IMG/VR virus record: IMGVR_UViG_3300042882_000890
Location: 42,605 to 106,604 of that record
Source: a virus
DNA length: 64,000 nt
Direction: 5' to 3' (one strand)
Every line of letters begins with the position of its first letter. The first letter of the stretch is position 1. The translations under genes and the position numbers were made by a program. Of the stretch, positions 38,801 through 46,533 are shown piece by piece. The notes below the pieces were generated by a model that saw nothing but the letters and a program-made list of their open reading frames with translations, did no database searches and was not told the DNA's origin.

Positions 38801-40568
38801 CAAAACTTTCTAAATCAGTATAAGATATATTTTCAGTAGACCCATAAAATCTATTTCTCAAAACATAGTCGGTTTGGACTTCTGCTAGTCTTGTTGCATA
38901 TTCTTTTGCAATATCTTCTAAATCAGTAAAATATAATCCCCATCCAAATGCTTGATTACCTTCTCCAGTACCCATTTTTTCAGTGGTAAAACGGTCAAAA
39001 GAATAAGGTGAACCATGATAAGCCACTACACTTTTGGCTGTCTCTGGGCTTATGCCAAGTTCTATTAACTTTGCTTCTATCTCGGCATTAGTCATTTTAT
39101 AGACATTATTAGCTAGACCGGATTGTTCTAAACGGTCTGTAACTTGGTCTAATACTTCTTTTTGATTTGATTCTATTTGATTAAAAGATGTTCTGTTCTG
39201 AGGAATAAATATTTGATTTTCTCTAGCATTCTCCTCTGTGTCTTGTAGCAAAGAATACAGTCTTTCTTTAGGAGTCATCTTTAAACGTTTTTCTACGTTT
39301 CTAGCTTCTTCCTCCCCCATAGCAGAACGGTATTTTTTATATAAATAATCCGAAGGTGCAAATATAATGTCTCTAATTTCAGAAGGTGCATCATACCATT
39401 TTTTGCCCTCTTTTGTTAATTTTTCTTGGGCTTTTTTCTTTTCTTCAGATAAGTTTTTATACTCATTTTGTTGCTCTTGTGTTAAATAAGAGTATATCGC
39501 AACAGTGTTTGACCCTCTTGCAAAGCCTTCTTTTTGTTGAATCCAGTGCTGTATTTCGTGTAGGGTTACGGGTAACAATACAGCGTTTAAGTTATTAAAA
39601 TCTGATTTTTGTAATGCTTCATCTGAACCCCTTTTAAAATTTCTTACTAATTCCGAAAATTTATCATTATAAGTTAAAAAATCAGAGCCATAAGTCGTCT
39701 TATTCACGTTTGCATAACCAAACTTATTAAGTATTTCTAAGTCTGCATCTCTTTCTTCTCTTGTATATTTTTCGTAGGCTTTACGATAGGCATCTGAATA
39801 AGACATCCCGGCATCTCTAAGAGAATCCTCATAGGCATCTATTTCTATAAACTTTTTTACCACTCTTATGACTTCAGGGTCTAATTTTTTAAACTCCTCA
39901 GCTTTGCTTTTAGCTTCAAAAAAATCCTTTAGTTTATTACTTTCTATACCCAATACAATTTGGCTACCGTCAAAGAATCCCTCTGTGGTAGTACCTCCTT
40001 TTTTAGATACAGATATTTTAACATCGTTCAATTCTGGGTACGCTTTGAATAACTCCGGGTAATTTAGTATACTTTTTAAACTGTATTTTTTACCAAGCTT
40101 GTTAATAGAATCTATGTTTAGATTCAAAGAGGCTTTTGAACTATCTAATTCATACTTCCATTGATTATCAGCACCTCTTTGCCATCCGGTAGCTATTTTT
40201 ATTTTAAGAGGCGTTTCATTGCTCCTCTCCATTTCTATAGCCACCTCTAAATTGTCTACTATTACAGTACTACCTGAAATAGTATCTAAATTTTGTGCTC
40301 CTTTTAACCCCACTATAGAAAATCTTGCATCTGCTGGAGCTACTTTTACTATGTTTTTAAAACGCTCTTTAAATGCGTTTAATTTAGCCGCCATAGCATC
40401 TTTTAACTCTTCAACTTCGGTTAGGGCATAAATGTTTAAGGCGGTATTTCTATTACCGCCTGTTATATTTACTAGATTGTCAAAAAGTTTACTTCTGTTA
40501 CCGTTCTCGGCATTAACAAAATCTATCTGACCTTTTTCATCTCTGAAAACTCTACATTTTAAGCTCAT
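32814..40568 (-). CDS. Giant polyvalent protein with several enzyme domains (2584 aa)
   Basis: Domains in order: N-terminal motif shared with the 1909-residue protein (1-30). First zincin-like site LHEIQHWIQQKEGFARG (about 336-352). ADP-ribosyltransferase-like domain (about 515-765: AYHGSP, FGWGLYFTD, GIDGIKYP and NYVVFDEND). Second zincin with HEFGH (959-963). Kinase-like fold (about 1115-1270: SSGSDRVVF, GKVLKVA, YGDLTNIANW, HLDAG). Phage domain FRFVHDFFGHAKFG...GEENAW...TETRGQNSWVNF (about 1466-1519). A possible second transferase-like region (about 1598-1725). GNAT acetyltransferase (about 1875-1935: RGQGNARKAAELFL, FYTSLGF). The remainder is helical. Such polyvalent proteins are thought to enter the host with phage DNA and modify its proteins. 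Confidence 0.85.
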   Translation of the reverse strand: MSLKCRVFRDEKGQIDFVNAENGNRSKLFDNLVNITGGNRNTALNIYALTEVEELKDAMAAKLNAFKERFKNIVKVAPADARFSIVGLKGAQNLDTISGSTVIVDNLEVAIEMERSNETPLKIKIATGWQRGADNQWKYELDSSKASLNLNIDSINKLGKKYSLKSILNYPELFKAYPELNDVKISVSKKGGTTTEGFFDGSQIVLGIESNKLKDFFEAKSKAEEFKKLDPEVIRVVKKFIEIDAYEDSLRDAGMSYSDAYRKAYEKYTREERDADLEILNKFGYANVNKTTYGSDFLTYNDKFSELVRNFKRGSDEALQKSDFNNLNAVLLPVTLHEIQHWIQQKEGFARGSNTVAIYSYLTQEQQNEYKNLSEEKKKAQEKLTKEGKKWYDAPSEIRDIIFAPSDYLYKKYRSAMGEEEARNVEKRLKMTPKERLYSLLQDTEENARENQIFIPQNRTSFNQIESNQKEVLDQVTDRLEQSGLANNVYKMTNAEIEAKLIELGISPETAKSVVAYHGSPYSFDRFTTEKMGTGEGNQAFGWGLYFTDLEDIAKEYATRLAEVQTDYVLRNRFYGSTENISYTDLESFEEFKEIGNNFYKNQIKLLEKEYLDTKDNYYKEALEKVNEEKAVFDNITFNKPSKNIYKVSLQKGKEVGEYNWLEWDKPVSKGVIKTLSEKNKQIAEVLDMWVNEGIIPASVSDKVLDGANLYRYLSGYFEGQKEASLFLLESGIDGIKYPAESIARGATSDTARGFNYVVFDENDVTIDEQIQFSKQLARRDTRLKVIKEALKIEAYTPEVEVANYFLSGGRVSEESIKKLYRNSKGEVKARMSLISKTAPSINQIAQSLWENSEIRDDNGDSTYTDQDYVNFIEELLTNNNTRKSIAEEVLRPYQIENNIPEEDYLYLLSDEYIESQILEREEFERLSYNGVQLTTAGFTYKGDVYLNTDAMRLDTPIHEFGHLHLDWLKENRTDLYQAGLSLIGKNKEEAQQYIDIVKETQPDLEEGSEKFNNEVLAQVIGDQGAKLVNSKKEDSIADWLKSVWESIKDILGLTSYTADEVANMTLADFGTASATEMLSGNRITRNMGENNAYLRYKYDTNQVARERFDIPNLTKISSGSDRVVFDLGEGKVLKVANTARGLAQNMQEGDSDLISKGLLPQVYETGLNYVVVEKLEVLENKAKVPVYDINTGKQYDTEDADVMIQELTPYGQADFDTRNPDLIEVLKSYGLQDFLDYDIIYGDLTNIANWGIKEGKPVHLDAGTFGGMYMIRAYARRKDLSFEDFKKVYEKTQEAKAKFGDTDPNINFSIVSGNKLFNEPLEEASIIADEYMADKKMSTAPIQKITKLDKENSKRIAQEFDKMQATPNDPQTKAAYNAMVEETLEQYEKILSKGYKVEINNLEPYDSSADMISDLRDNKRMKIFSTESGFGDEAITDKQREDNLLLQETKYKDVNGLPLLANDVFRFVHDFFGHAKFGNGFGAIGEENAWNIHARMYSPLARRAMTTETRGQNSWVNFSGVNDEAFKKRDKARVLRQEGKLEEAKKLTEEVYEEMSFAEQKVGLLPEWVSMPKTENITSENSSNYANLTEDGQGNFVFYHVGTSGYEVIKRTSGDTTATSREEAQALAKVGGLAMYYSRPEDSETMIRGESKYMVKIPMDKVYDFNTDSLNLIEKARELHSKEYPGKAFDPNTQVAYVTKVAADFGYEMVVAEWQNRTRAQSIKEHKPNDTQVSEGATVKKPFQENYDSNSSKGYKSIIPVPKNEKLKQLYLDLNNYRNRENRYDSVYSLNENYTKLSQEEISDIINNSDLPQEYKSTYSSIVNSPEGKRMSVLNTPTTPTVTRQPSLELNGTKIFAKDRVNPITGEKLEGVEWELIESTERGQGNARKAAELFLNGTDAQGKDVYLMVSPRDTTTKPERLESFYTSLGFEKTSDFEMVRKARPVSLKDTDSNGEPSIKTLMDFSNSKVKPLGLEGLKAAKNAAMALKVKSSKELVEKMEKALMKNGIVLFDKLSLQRSKLYNIFEINTILSSPKLQKQIKESLLSLRNSEPFELDYDENFIIPQGREVNQFGKQEVTNPSIVEKDLVESVAGLEESEIDEALPTTFSNKYYTDPNFKETVDSIARDHKKAPIKTVVDGELVDKTEDVEGMLLNTMTDDLDISITEDIAFLRQGIDKEIFNSDLKNVSKVLNKIKKNVQVNGIDLRNFPTLALELSRDEVLGFLDSMEDVIEDPSNPENMIEFTERYYKILGDKEAKTEVIKTNSENDVVVEEPLSEYEMFSEFGLIKKDDGIYRKVKEQSLDSLYESFFEYKNLLPEGIDTLEALKLYVERNASLLEVSDYEVDVDNLEKIFLYKKFFDFPMSTQRPTVKVDNFNKITNSEEYLTDEFLKDFNKWILTTSNPYFKVTGKGIELVNSDEMSKSEAVDSVPERFKQELAEYNIISDSLNLEMPLLEEKPEDINTQLEQRQKAVNNPDRVKKVSGQYTYLKDGVLAVKNESETFVKTPIGVFEKIFEFENIKFYGKLDTDKRTGYKKVNVEAPFSDISFQEYMYLANAPEAFKTSKNYYSKKELDDINEEYFGCQ

Positions 40569-40588
40569 TGTTTTGATTTATTTTTATG

Positions 40589-40620
40589 CAAAATTAAGAA
40601 TTTATTTTATAAAAAACAAA
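40589..40620 (-). promoter_or_regulatory. Bacteroidetes-type promoter (reverse)
   Basis: Reverse strand TTTG (40620-40617), 20-base spacer, TAATTTTG (40596-40589), upstream of the 2584-residue gene. Confidence 0.8.
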
Positions 40621-40634
40621 TTTGTTAACTTTTT

Positions 40635-43600
40635 TTATTCGCAAGGTTTATTTTTTTCGCTGTCTACATCTTTTTGAGATTGGTTGTTTAGCTCATACAG
40701 TCTGTCCAATGCTTCTGTAACTCTATCGCTTTGTACAAATTGAGCTTCCTGTAAAGATATCTTCTTTCTTAAAAATATTTTAGTAGCTATCTCTAGAGCT
40801 TTCTCTTCACTAACATCCCCTTCTCTCTCAGCTTCTGTATACCAATCTTTTACTCCCTCTTTTAATTCATCTAACTCTATGATAGGTTTTGGTGAAGAGA
40901 ACATGTTGTTAGCCATATCTAAGCCTATACTAGCCTCATTGGCTAAGTCAGTAGTTGTGTGCTCAGGTAACATCCAATCTTTAACACTACTTACGTTTGT
41001 AACACTGGCTAAGTCATCTATAGCTTTTAGTAAATCTTTTGTAGGGAATCCTTCAGAATCTAATATGTTTTGGTTACTTTCGTCCATATAAAACAAATTG
41101 TAAGCTGCTGGAGAAAAACCGTTGTCTGCTAATAGCTGATTAAGTTTTATAGCTGCTTCAGCTCTATTTTTAGAGTCTGTGAATATGTCAGTAACTTGGT
41201 CAGATAAGTTAGCTTCGGATTCTTTTAAAGCTACTGGGAAAGCTATCAAGTACTTGCCTTGTTTAACTACAACCACTGGTTGGTTTGTTCTTCCTAGTAA
41301 TCCTTTTATAAAATCTTCTCTTACCCCTTTTGTATTGTTTTTTAGAACTAGTTTACCGTCTTCAATATAACCGTAGTCTATAACTTGCTCCGGTATAATG
41401 TCAAACATTTTTATAGCTCCATTTTCAAAAGTAAAATTAGGAGAGCCTAAAAATATATGTTTTATGTAACTTGTTTTTGATAGTGAAGCTACACCCATAA
41501 TACCAGACTCCATTCTTGATTTGAATATCTCAAAAGCCTCTCTTCTCAAGTCTAAGTATCCTGGGATACCTGCTATATCGTAAGCTGCTTTTAAATCCCC
41601 AAGTTTTCTACCGTCTGTATCAAGTACGTTTACTTTTATGTTTTCAAAAAGTTCTTTTTCTAGTTCCTCAACATTCCTTCCTTCGTCTAAGCCCTCTTCG
41701 TATTTTTGGATAAGTTTTAGATTATACTCATCATTCATATCCAGGCTGAAAGTAACTTCTGCTGATTCCCCCGGCTCCATATTATAGATTTCTCTAGGAG
41801 AATATTCAGATGCGTTTCTGTAGTCTGTTTTTAGCTTCTCTCCGGTCTCCAAATCATAAACAGGAGAATACCCCCCATTTCTATTTAGAGTGCCTTCTAC
41901 ATGCTTCATATTAGCTTCAGCCATAACTTTAGGGAAGTCTTCGCTTTTCAAAGATATAGCACCACTTCTTTCTACTGTTAAATTAACTTTGCTTCCATCT
42001 GCAAGTGTAACTATAAAGTTAGCTCCAGGTAAAGAGTTTTCCTCTACTTCTTCTGGTGTAATTACTTTAGCTGAACCTTTTACTTCTACATTTTTACCTT
42101 TTTCCCATTTAGTTTGTACATAACCTATATCACCGGTTATTCCCATTCTTTCTAAAAGTCCAGGAAGAGTTAAATGTGATATTTGTACAGAGTTTCCTTT
42201 CTTTTTAACAAATACATTTTCGTATACTTGTATGTACTGTTCGTTTCTAATACCGCTGGCTCCGTCTACTTCTAGAGGCTCGTTATCAGATAAGTTTATT
42301 AAGTCTGAGTCTGTAAGTTTTTCTCTGATTATCGGCTCTACTGTTTGTCTAACTGCTACAGCTTGTGTTATCATTTGTTGTAGAGATACTCCGTTTTCGT
42401 TTTGGTATCCTTCTATCAACTGCCAGTTAGCCATCTTTTGGTTTAGCTCTTGTAATCTAGTTATTTCAGCCTTTGTTAAAGACGGTCTTGTTGTAGGAGA
42501 AAATCTCTTAGAGTCGTAAGGGTTTTTAAAAGCCACTAACTCCGTATCAATACGTGGGTCATCAATAGCTTTAGCCGCTAAGTCATAAAACTCTTCTATC
42601 TCGGCTTCAGTAGGAACTAAGTCTAAGATATTTTCACCAAAATTCTCTAGTAAGTATGGACTGTTTTTTACCATTTCAACTATAGAGTCTATCAGTGACT
42701 TTTTCTCTTGTACCGGCTCTTGCGTTTTGTCTTGATATTTTTTATCAATAGCATCTAACTTAGCTTGTTTTTCTTTTTCAAGCTTTTTGATTTCCTTGCT
42801 GTTGTCTGCTTTTTGTTGTGTGTTACCTATTTTTGATAACTCTTCATTTAGTAAAGCTAGAGTACTATTAACATGTGCGTAAAACTCATTTGAGTCAGTA
42901 TTTTTACCGGCAGGTTTTGTAGGTAAATTCATTGTGTTATTAAAAGATTCTAAATCTTCTTTAGAATCACTTAAAAAACCTATACCATCTTTTAGTTTAC
43001 CATTACCGTTATCTTCTCTACTTTCGATACCCCCTATCCCTTCGTTAAGTATTTTAGAAAGTTTTTCAAATAGTTGAAAGCCATAACTATTATTTATCTG
43101 CTCTTCTGAACCTTTGTTTATCCATCCAGCTTCTACCCCGATACCAAAAACAGCATACCAATTACCTGCTTTTACACTTTTCTTACCTGCTTGACCAGTA
43201 CTAATGTAAAAAGGTATATTGTATTTACCTATTTTCATCATTACCATTACTCTATCTGAGTAATCAACTACATTGTAATCTTTACCATTGATATTTATTG
43301 AAGAGAGTAAATTATTATCTTTTAACCAATTTAACTTTTCTTCTAATGTGTTTAGTTTATTTAACTCTGCTACTATGTCTGCTACTGGAGTAGATATTAT
43401 ATTAACACCTTCTTGACCTTTTAACAACGGTGTTATTAGCTTGTCATATCTATCATAGATTTCTTCAAACTTAGCTATATCTTCTGGATTAGTTAATTTG
43501 TTTTTGTCTACTTTACCATCTGTCAGGGCATTTTTTGCCTCCGGTATAGCTGCAAGTAATTCTTTTTGTTCTTGCTCTCTTAACTTAGCTATTTGTTTAG

Positions 43601-46532
43601 GGCTGTCTTCTACATCAACTACCTCTTCGGCTGTTGTTTGTAAACCTGCTATCTTGGCATCATACTCGTCTCTTACTTTTTGCTTTTCTGCTTCTTTTGC
43701 GGCTTGTTTTTCCTCAGCTGTAGGCATAGGTATAGTATCCCCATCTTTTTGAGTTTCTCTGACTTCTTCAGGTGCCTTACCTTCTTCTCCTTTGTCTGTA
43801 ACATCTTGTACTGCTTTGTTACCCTCAACAGTAGCTTCAACAACTTGGTTTTTAGCTTGTACCATTCTAGGTAGCAAAGATTCAATCATTTCGATTGTAG
43901 CCTCATTAGGAGATTTGTCTCTTTTGATTTCAGATATAAAATTTCTTTTACCTCTAAGTCCTAATTTAGGGTCTGTGATTTGTCTTGCTAAATCTGCGTA
44001 TCTTTGGAAAGAGCTCAGTGATTTAGTATACTCCTCTACTAATTTTTGTAGCTCTAAGGCATCTTGTGGGCTTACTCTTTCATAAGAAGATACTAAGTCT
44101 TTTATAGCTTTAGATTGCTCTTGTAAAACTTCTAGTTTAGCAGCTGTAATAATTACGTTTGAACCGTCTTTACTAAAAGGGTTGCTTAGCTTAGCTGTGC
44201 TAAACAATATGTCTGTTTCTTTAGCTAGATTAGTTCTTTCTTGTTCTAGCTGTGCTTTTTTGGAAGTTATTGCATCCATCTTTCCTAGCAAGCTTTTCTT
44301 CTGTTCTTCAGAAGTAGAGTTGTAGAAAGTGGTTTCTAATTTTTTATATTGTTCGTCTAAAGACATCATCTCAGACTTTAATTTCGTTATCTGAGAAACT
44401 TTCTTTTCAACTTGTCTTTTTGTATCTTTACCGGCTTTTGATAATACATGCTCAATATCTAGGGTGTCAGATATATCTTGACCTAGTATTGTGGTACCAA
44501 CTTTATTTTTTATAGCTTGTAGAATATTGCTAGAAAAAGTATCCATTTCGGCACCCATGGTCAATTCGTAAGCTAAAGCTTCTCTAAGAGCTGTTACATC
44601 GTGCTCTTTAAGTTCTGCCTTTTCCTCTTTTGATAGTTTTGAGTTTATAAAATAATTAGCAAAATCGCTATTCTTTTTATAGTTATTTGCTGTAGTTTTA
44701 TACTCCTCTATCATACTTTGTTTCAACTCATCTGCACCTTTCTCATCTACACCGTACTCTTGCATTATAGTTTCATTATCCATATTTTTGATAGCTGTAA
44801 CAGTATCTGAAACAGCATCATCCATATACCCTAGATTATATGCAAAATTTAATTGGGCTAATGCAGCATCTTTTCTAGACACCTCTTGCCCTACAAAGTC
44901 TCCGGCTGCTTCTGCTTTTTGAGAGTTTGCTTGTGCTTGTTGTACCCTATTACCATAAGCCATAGTTTCGGCAACTCTGGTACCTGAATATGTATTTCGA
45001 GTGTCTACAATAAGTTTATTTTCAGCTACTGCTCTGCTATATTCCGGGTTCCATTTACCAGTGGCAATCTTATTACCGGCAGTTCCTCCTATTAAACCAA
45101 TGAGCATACCCATTTGTATTTCTTTCCATCCCTCAGCTGTACCATAGGTTTTAGCCAAGCCCTCAGAAAAGGCATCAATTAGCCCTAAACCATTTTTAGT
45201 ATACTGTGGGTCATACTTTGCTTCTACCCAATTTTTACCGGTGTTCTGAACTACAGATTGCATACCTTCTTCCCAAATACCCTCTGTAAACATAGGTTTA
45301 GCAAATGAGTAACTTTTTCCTATAGCTTTTTGGAGTTTGTTTGCAGAAGTCTCTACAAACTCTTCTCCTACTTTTTTATAACCTACACCAAAAAGTTTTG
45401 AGTCCATCCATTTTCCAGGTGCCGATAATGGGTTTTTTATATCAAACCACTTGCCCATAATAGCTAAGTTAGATGAGCCAACGATAGCCATATTAGTTGC
45501 AAAAACACCATCAGAAGCTGTTTTTAGATTCCTTCTAAACTCCATTTCCTCTTCTCTTGTTGGCATTCTACCATTCAATCTTTCAAAATCTGTGTAGTAA
45601 CCTTCTTCCATCTCTTTTTTGAAGGCGTTTGCTTCAAATGCGGACTCAAATCCTGCACTAGTAGCTGTAAATCTTGCTGTGTTTAATAGCTCTCCTGCTC
45701 TTCCTAAATTTGTAGCAAGCTTTGTTTCTAATTGCCCTGTAGCAAAAACTTTAGCTGCTGGATTAGATAGTGTTCTAGCTTTATTCAGTGTGTTTAAGAA
45801 TCTTTCTGATTGAGCTAATTTTGCTCCCCATCTTGCGGCAGCGGTTGACATAGCTGCTCCACCTGTAGCCCACTCCAAAGCAACCTCTGAAAGAATAGCT
45901 CCTCCAAAAAACGCCATACCATTTGCGAAATCGTCTGCCCAAGTTGTGGCATTAGTAAGGTAATCTATACCGGTAGCTTCTCTATCAGCTTTTGATTTAT
46001 ATGTTGGTAGCTTGTTATCCATATACGTATTAACATCATTCACGTAATCCATGAACTTGTTATCATATAAGGATTGCATACTGCCTGTCTGAGCAGAGTC
46101 AAATAACCCATAAGCTATACCACCAAGTTGACCACCAGTGTTAGTTAGCAACTTACCCCAAAATTTAGGTAAAGCGTTACCCCAAAGTTCCCCAGATGTT
46201 TGTTTACTAGCAGCATAGTCCTCTTGGTCTGTAGCTGTTATAGAGTATGGTTTTTCGTATCTAGCAACAAATTCTCCATCAGAATATTCTTTGAATAAGT
46301 CTTCAAATTTAACATCAGAATACCCCTCCATTTTAACTTTGTTGGTATCTGCCATAACAAAGTCCATAACAGACTTTTGCTTAGGTATTTTCCCTGCCAT
46401 TTGTAAATTACTTATGATACCATCAATTGGGGCTACTACTGATAAAGCTTTTTCTAAGTTTTTATCTCTTAAATCAGTGGCTATAAACCCTAATTCTTGG
46501 TCTTTTATGTTTAAGATGTTATCTTCTTGCAT
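40635..46532 (-). CDS. Giant putative virion protein (1965 aa)
   Basis: The protein is mostly helical. An early hydrophobic, Gly/Ala-rich region (about 125-260, including NGMAFFGGAILSEVALEW) and a second one (about 470-490, MGMLIGLIGGTAG) could insert in membranes. A long coiled-coil region follows (about 660-960, Lys/Glu/Gln-rich), then mixed domains with beta-rich stretches to the end. It starts one base after the 949-residue gene, so the two share a promoter at 49402. Large phage proteins with alternating hydrophobic and coiled-coil parts are often internal, ejected channel or tegument components. No catalytic motif is recognised. Confidence 0.65.
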   Translation of the reverse strand: MQEDNILNIKDQELGFIATDLRDKNLEKALSVVAPIDGIISNLQMAGKIPKQKSVMDFVMADTNKVKMEGYSDVKFEDLFKEYSDGEFVARYEKPYSITATDQEDYAASKQTSGELWGNALPKFWGKLLTNTGGQLGGIAYGLFDSAQTGSMQSLYDNKFMDYVNDVNTYMDNKLPTYKSKADREATGIDYLTNATTWADDFANGMAFFGGAILSEVALEWATGGAAMSTAAARWGAKLAQSERFLNTLNKARTLSNPAAKVFATGQLETKLATNLGRAGELLNTARFTATSAGFESAFEANAFKKEMEEGYYTDFERLNGRMPTREEEMEFRRNLKTASDGVFATNMAIVGSSNLAIMGKWFDIKNPLSAPGKWMDSKLFGVGYKKVGEEFVETSANKLQKAIGKSYSFAKPMFTEGIWEEGMQSVVQNTGKNWVEAKYDPQYTKNGLGLIDAFSEGLAKTYGTAEGWKEIQMGMLIGLIGGTAGNKIATGKWNPEYSRAVAENKLIVDTRNTYSGTRVAETMAYGNRVQQAQANSQKAEAAGDFVGQEVSRKDAALAQLNFAYNLGYMDDAVSDTVTAIKNMDNETIMQEYGVDEKGADELKQSMIEEYKTTANNYKKNSDFANYFINSKLSKEEKAELKEHDVTALREALAYELTMGAEMDTFSSNILQAIKNKVGTTILGQDISDTLDIEHVLSKAGKDTKRQVEKKVSQITKLKSEMMSLDEQYKKLETTFYNSTSEEQKKSLLGKMDAITSKKAQLEQERTNLAKETDILFSTAKLSNPFSKDGSNVIITAAKLEVLQEQSKAIKDLVSSYERVSPQDALELQKLVEEYTKSLSSFQRYADLARQITDPKLGLRGKRNFISEIKRDKSPNEATIEMIESLLPRMVQAKNQVVEATVEGNKAVQDVTDKGEEGKAPEEVRETQKDGDTIPMPTAEEKQAAKEAEKQKVRDEYDAKIAGLQTTAEEVVDVEDSPKQIAKLREQEQKELLAAIPEAKNALTDGKVDKNKLTNPEDIAKFEEIYDRYDKLITPLLKGQEGVNIISTPVADIVAELNKLNTLEEKLNWLKDNNLLSSININGKDYNVVDYSDRVMVMMKIGKYNIPFYISTGQAGKKSVKAGNWYAVFGIGVEAGWINKGSEEQINNSYGFQLFEKLSKILNEGIGGIESREDNGNGKLKDGIGFLSDSKEDLESFNNTMNLPTKPAGKNTDSNEFYAHVNSTLALLNEELSKIGNTQQKADNSKEIKKLEKEKQAKLDAIDKKYQDKTQEPVQEKKSLIDSIVEMVKNSPYLLENFGENILDLVPTEAEIEEFYDLAAKAIDDPRIDTELVAFKNPYDSKRFSPTTRPSLTKAEITRLQELNQKMANWQLIEGYQNENGVSLQQMITQAVAVRQTVEPIIREKLTDSDLINLSDNEPLEVDGASGIRNEQYIQVYENVFVKKKGNSVQISHLTLPGLLERMGITGDIGYVQTKWEKGKNVEVKGSAKVITPEEVEENSLPGANFIVTLADGSKVNLTVERSGAISLKSEDFPKVMAEANMKHVEGTLNRNGGYSPVYDLETGEKLKTDYRNASEYSPREIYNMEPGESAEVTFSLDMNDEYNLKLIQKYEEGLDEGRNVEELEKELFENIKVNVLDTDGRKLGDLKAAYDIAGIPGYLDLRREAFEIFKSRMESGIMGVASLSKTSYIKHIFLGSPNFTFENGAIKMFDIIPEQVIDYGYIEDGKLVLKNNTKGVREDFIKGLLGRTNQPVVVVKQGKYLIAFPVALKESEANLSDQVTDIFTDSKNRAEAAIKLNQLLADNGFSPAAYNLFYMDESNQNILDSEGFPTKDLLKAIDDLASVTNVSSVKDWMLPEHTTTDLANEASIGLDMANNMFSSPKPIIELDELKEGVKDWYTEAEREGDVSEEKALEIATKIFLRKKISLQEAQFVQSDRVTEALDRLYELNNQSQKDVDSEKNKPCE

Positions 46533-46533
46533 T

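Noticed and set aside
32897-40431. Many forward-strand ORFs of 60-130 codons under the giant genes
   Set aside because: They are antisense shadows, Ser/Leu/Phe-rich, without promoters, start context or recognisable domains.
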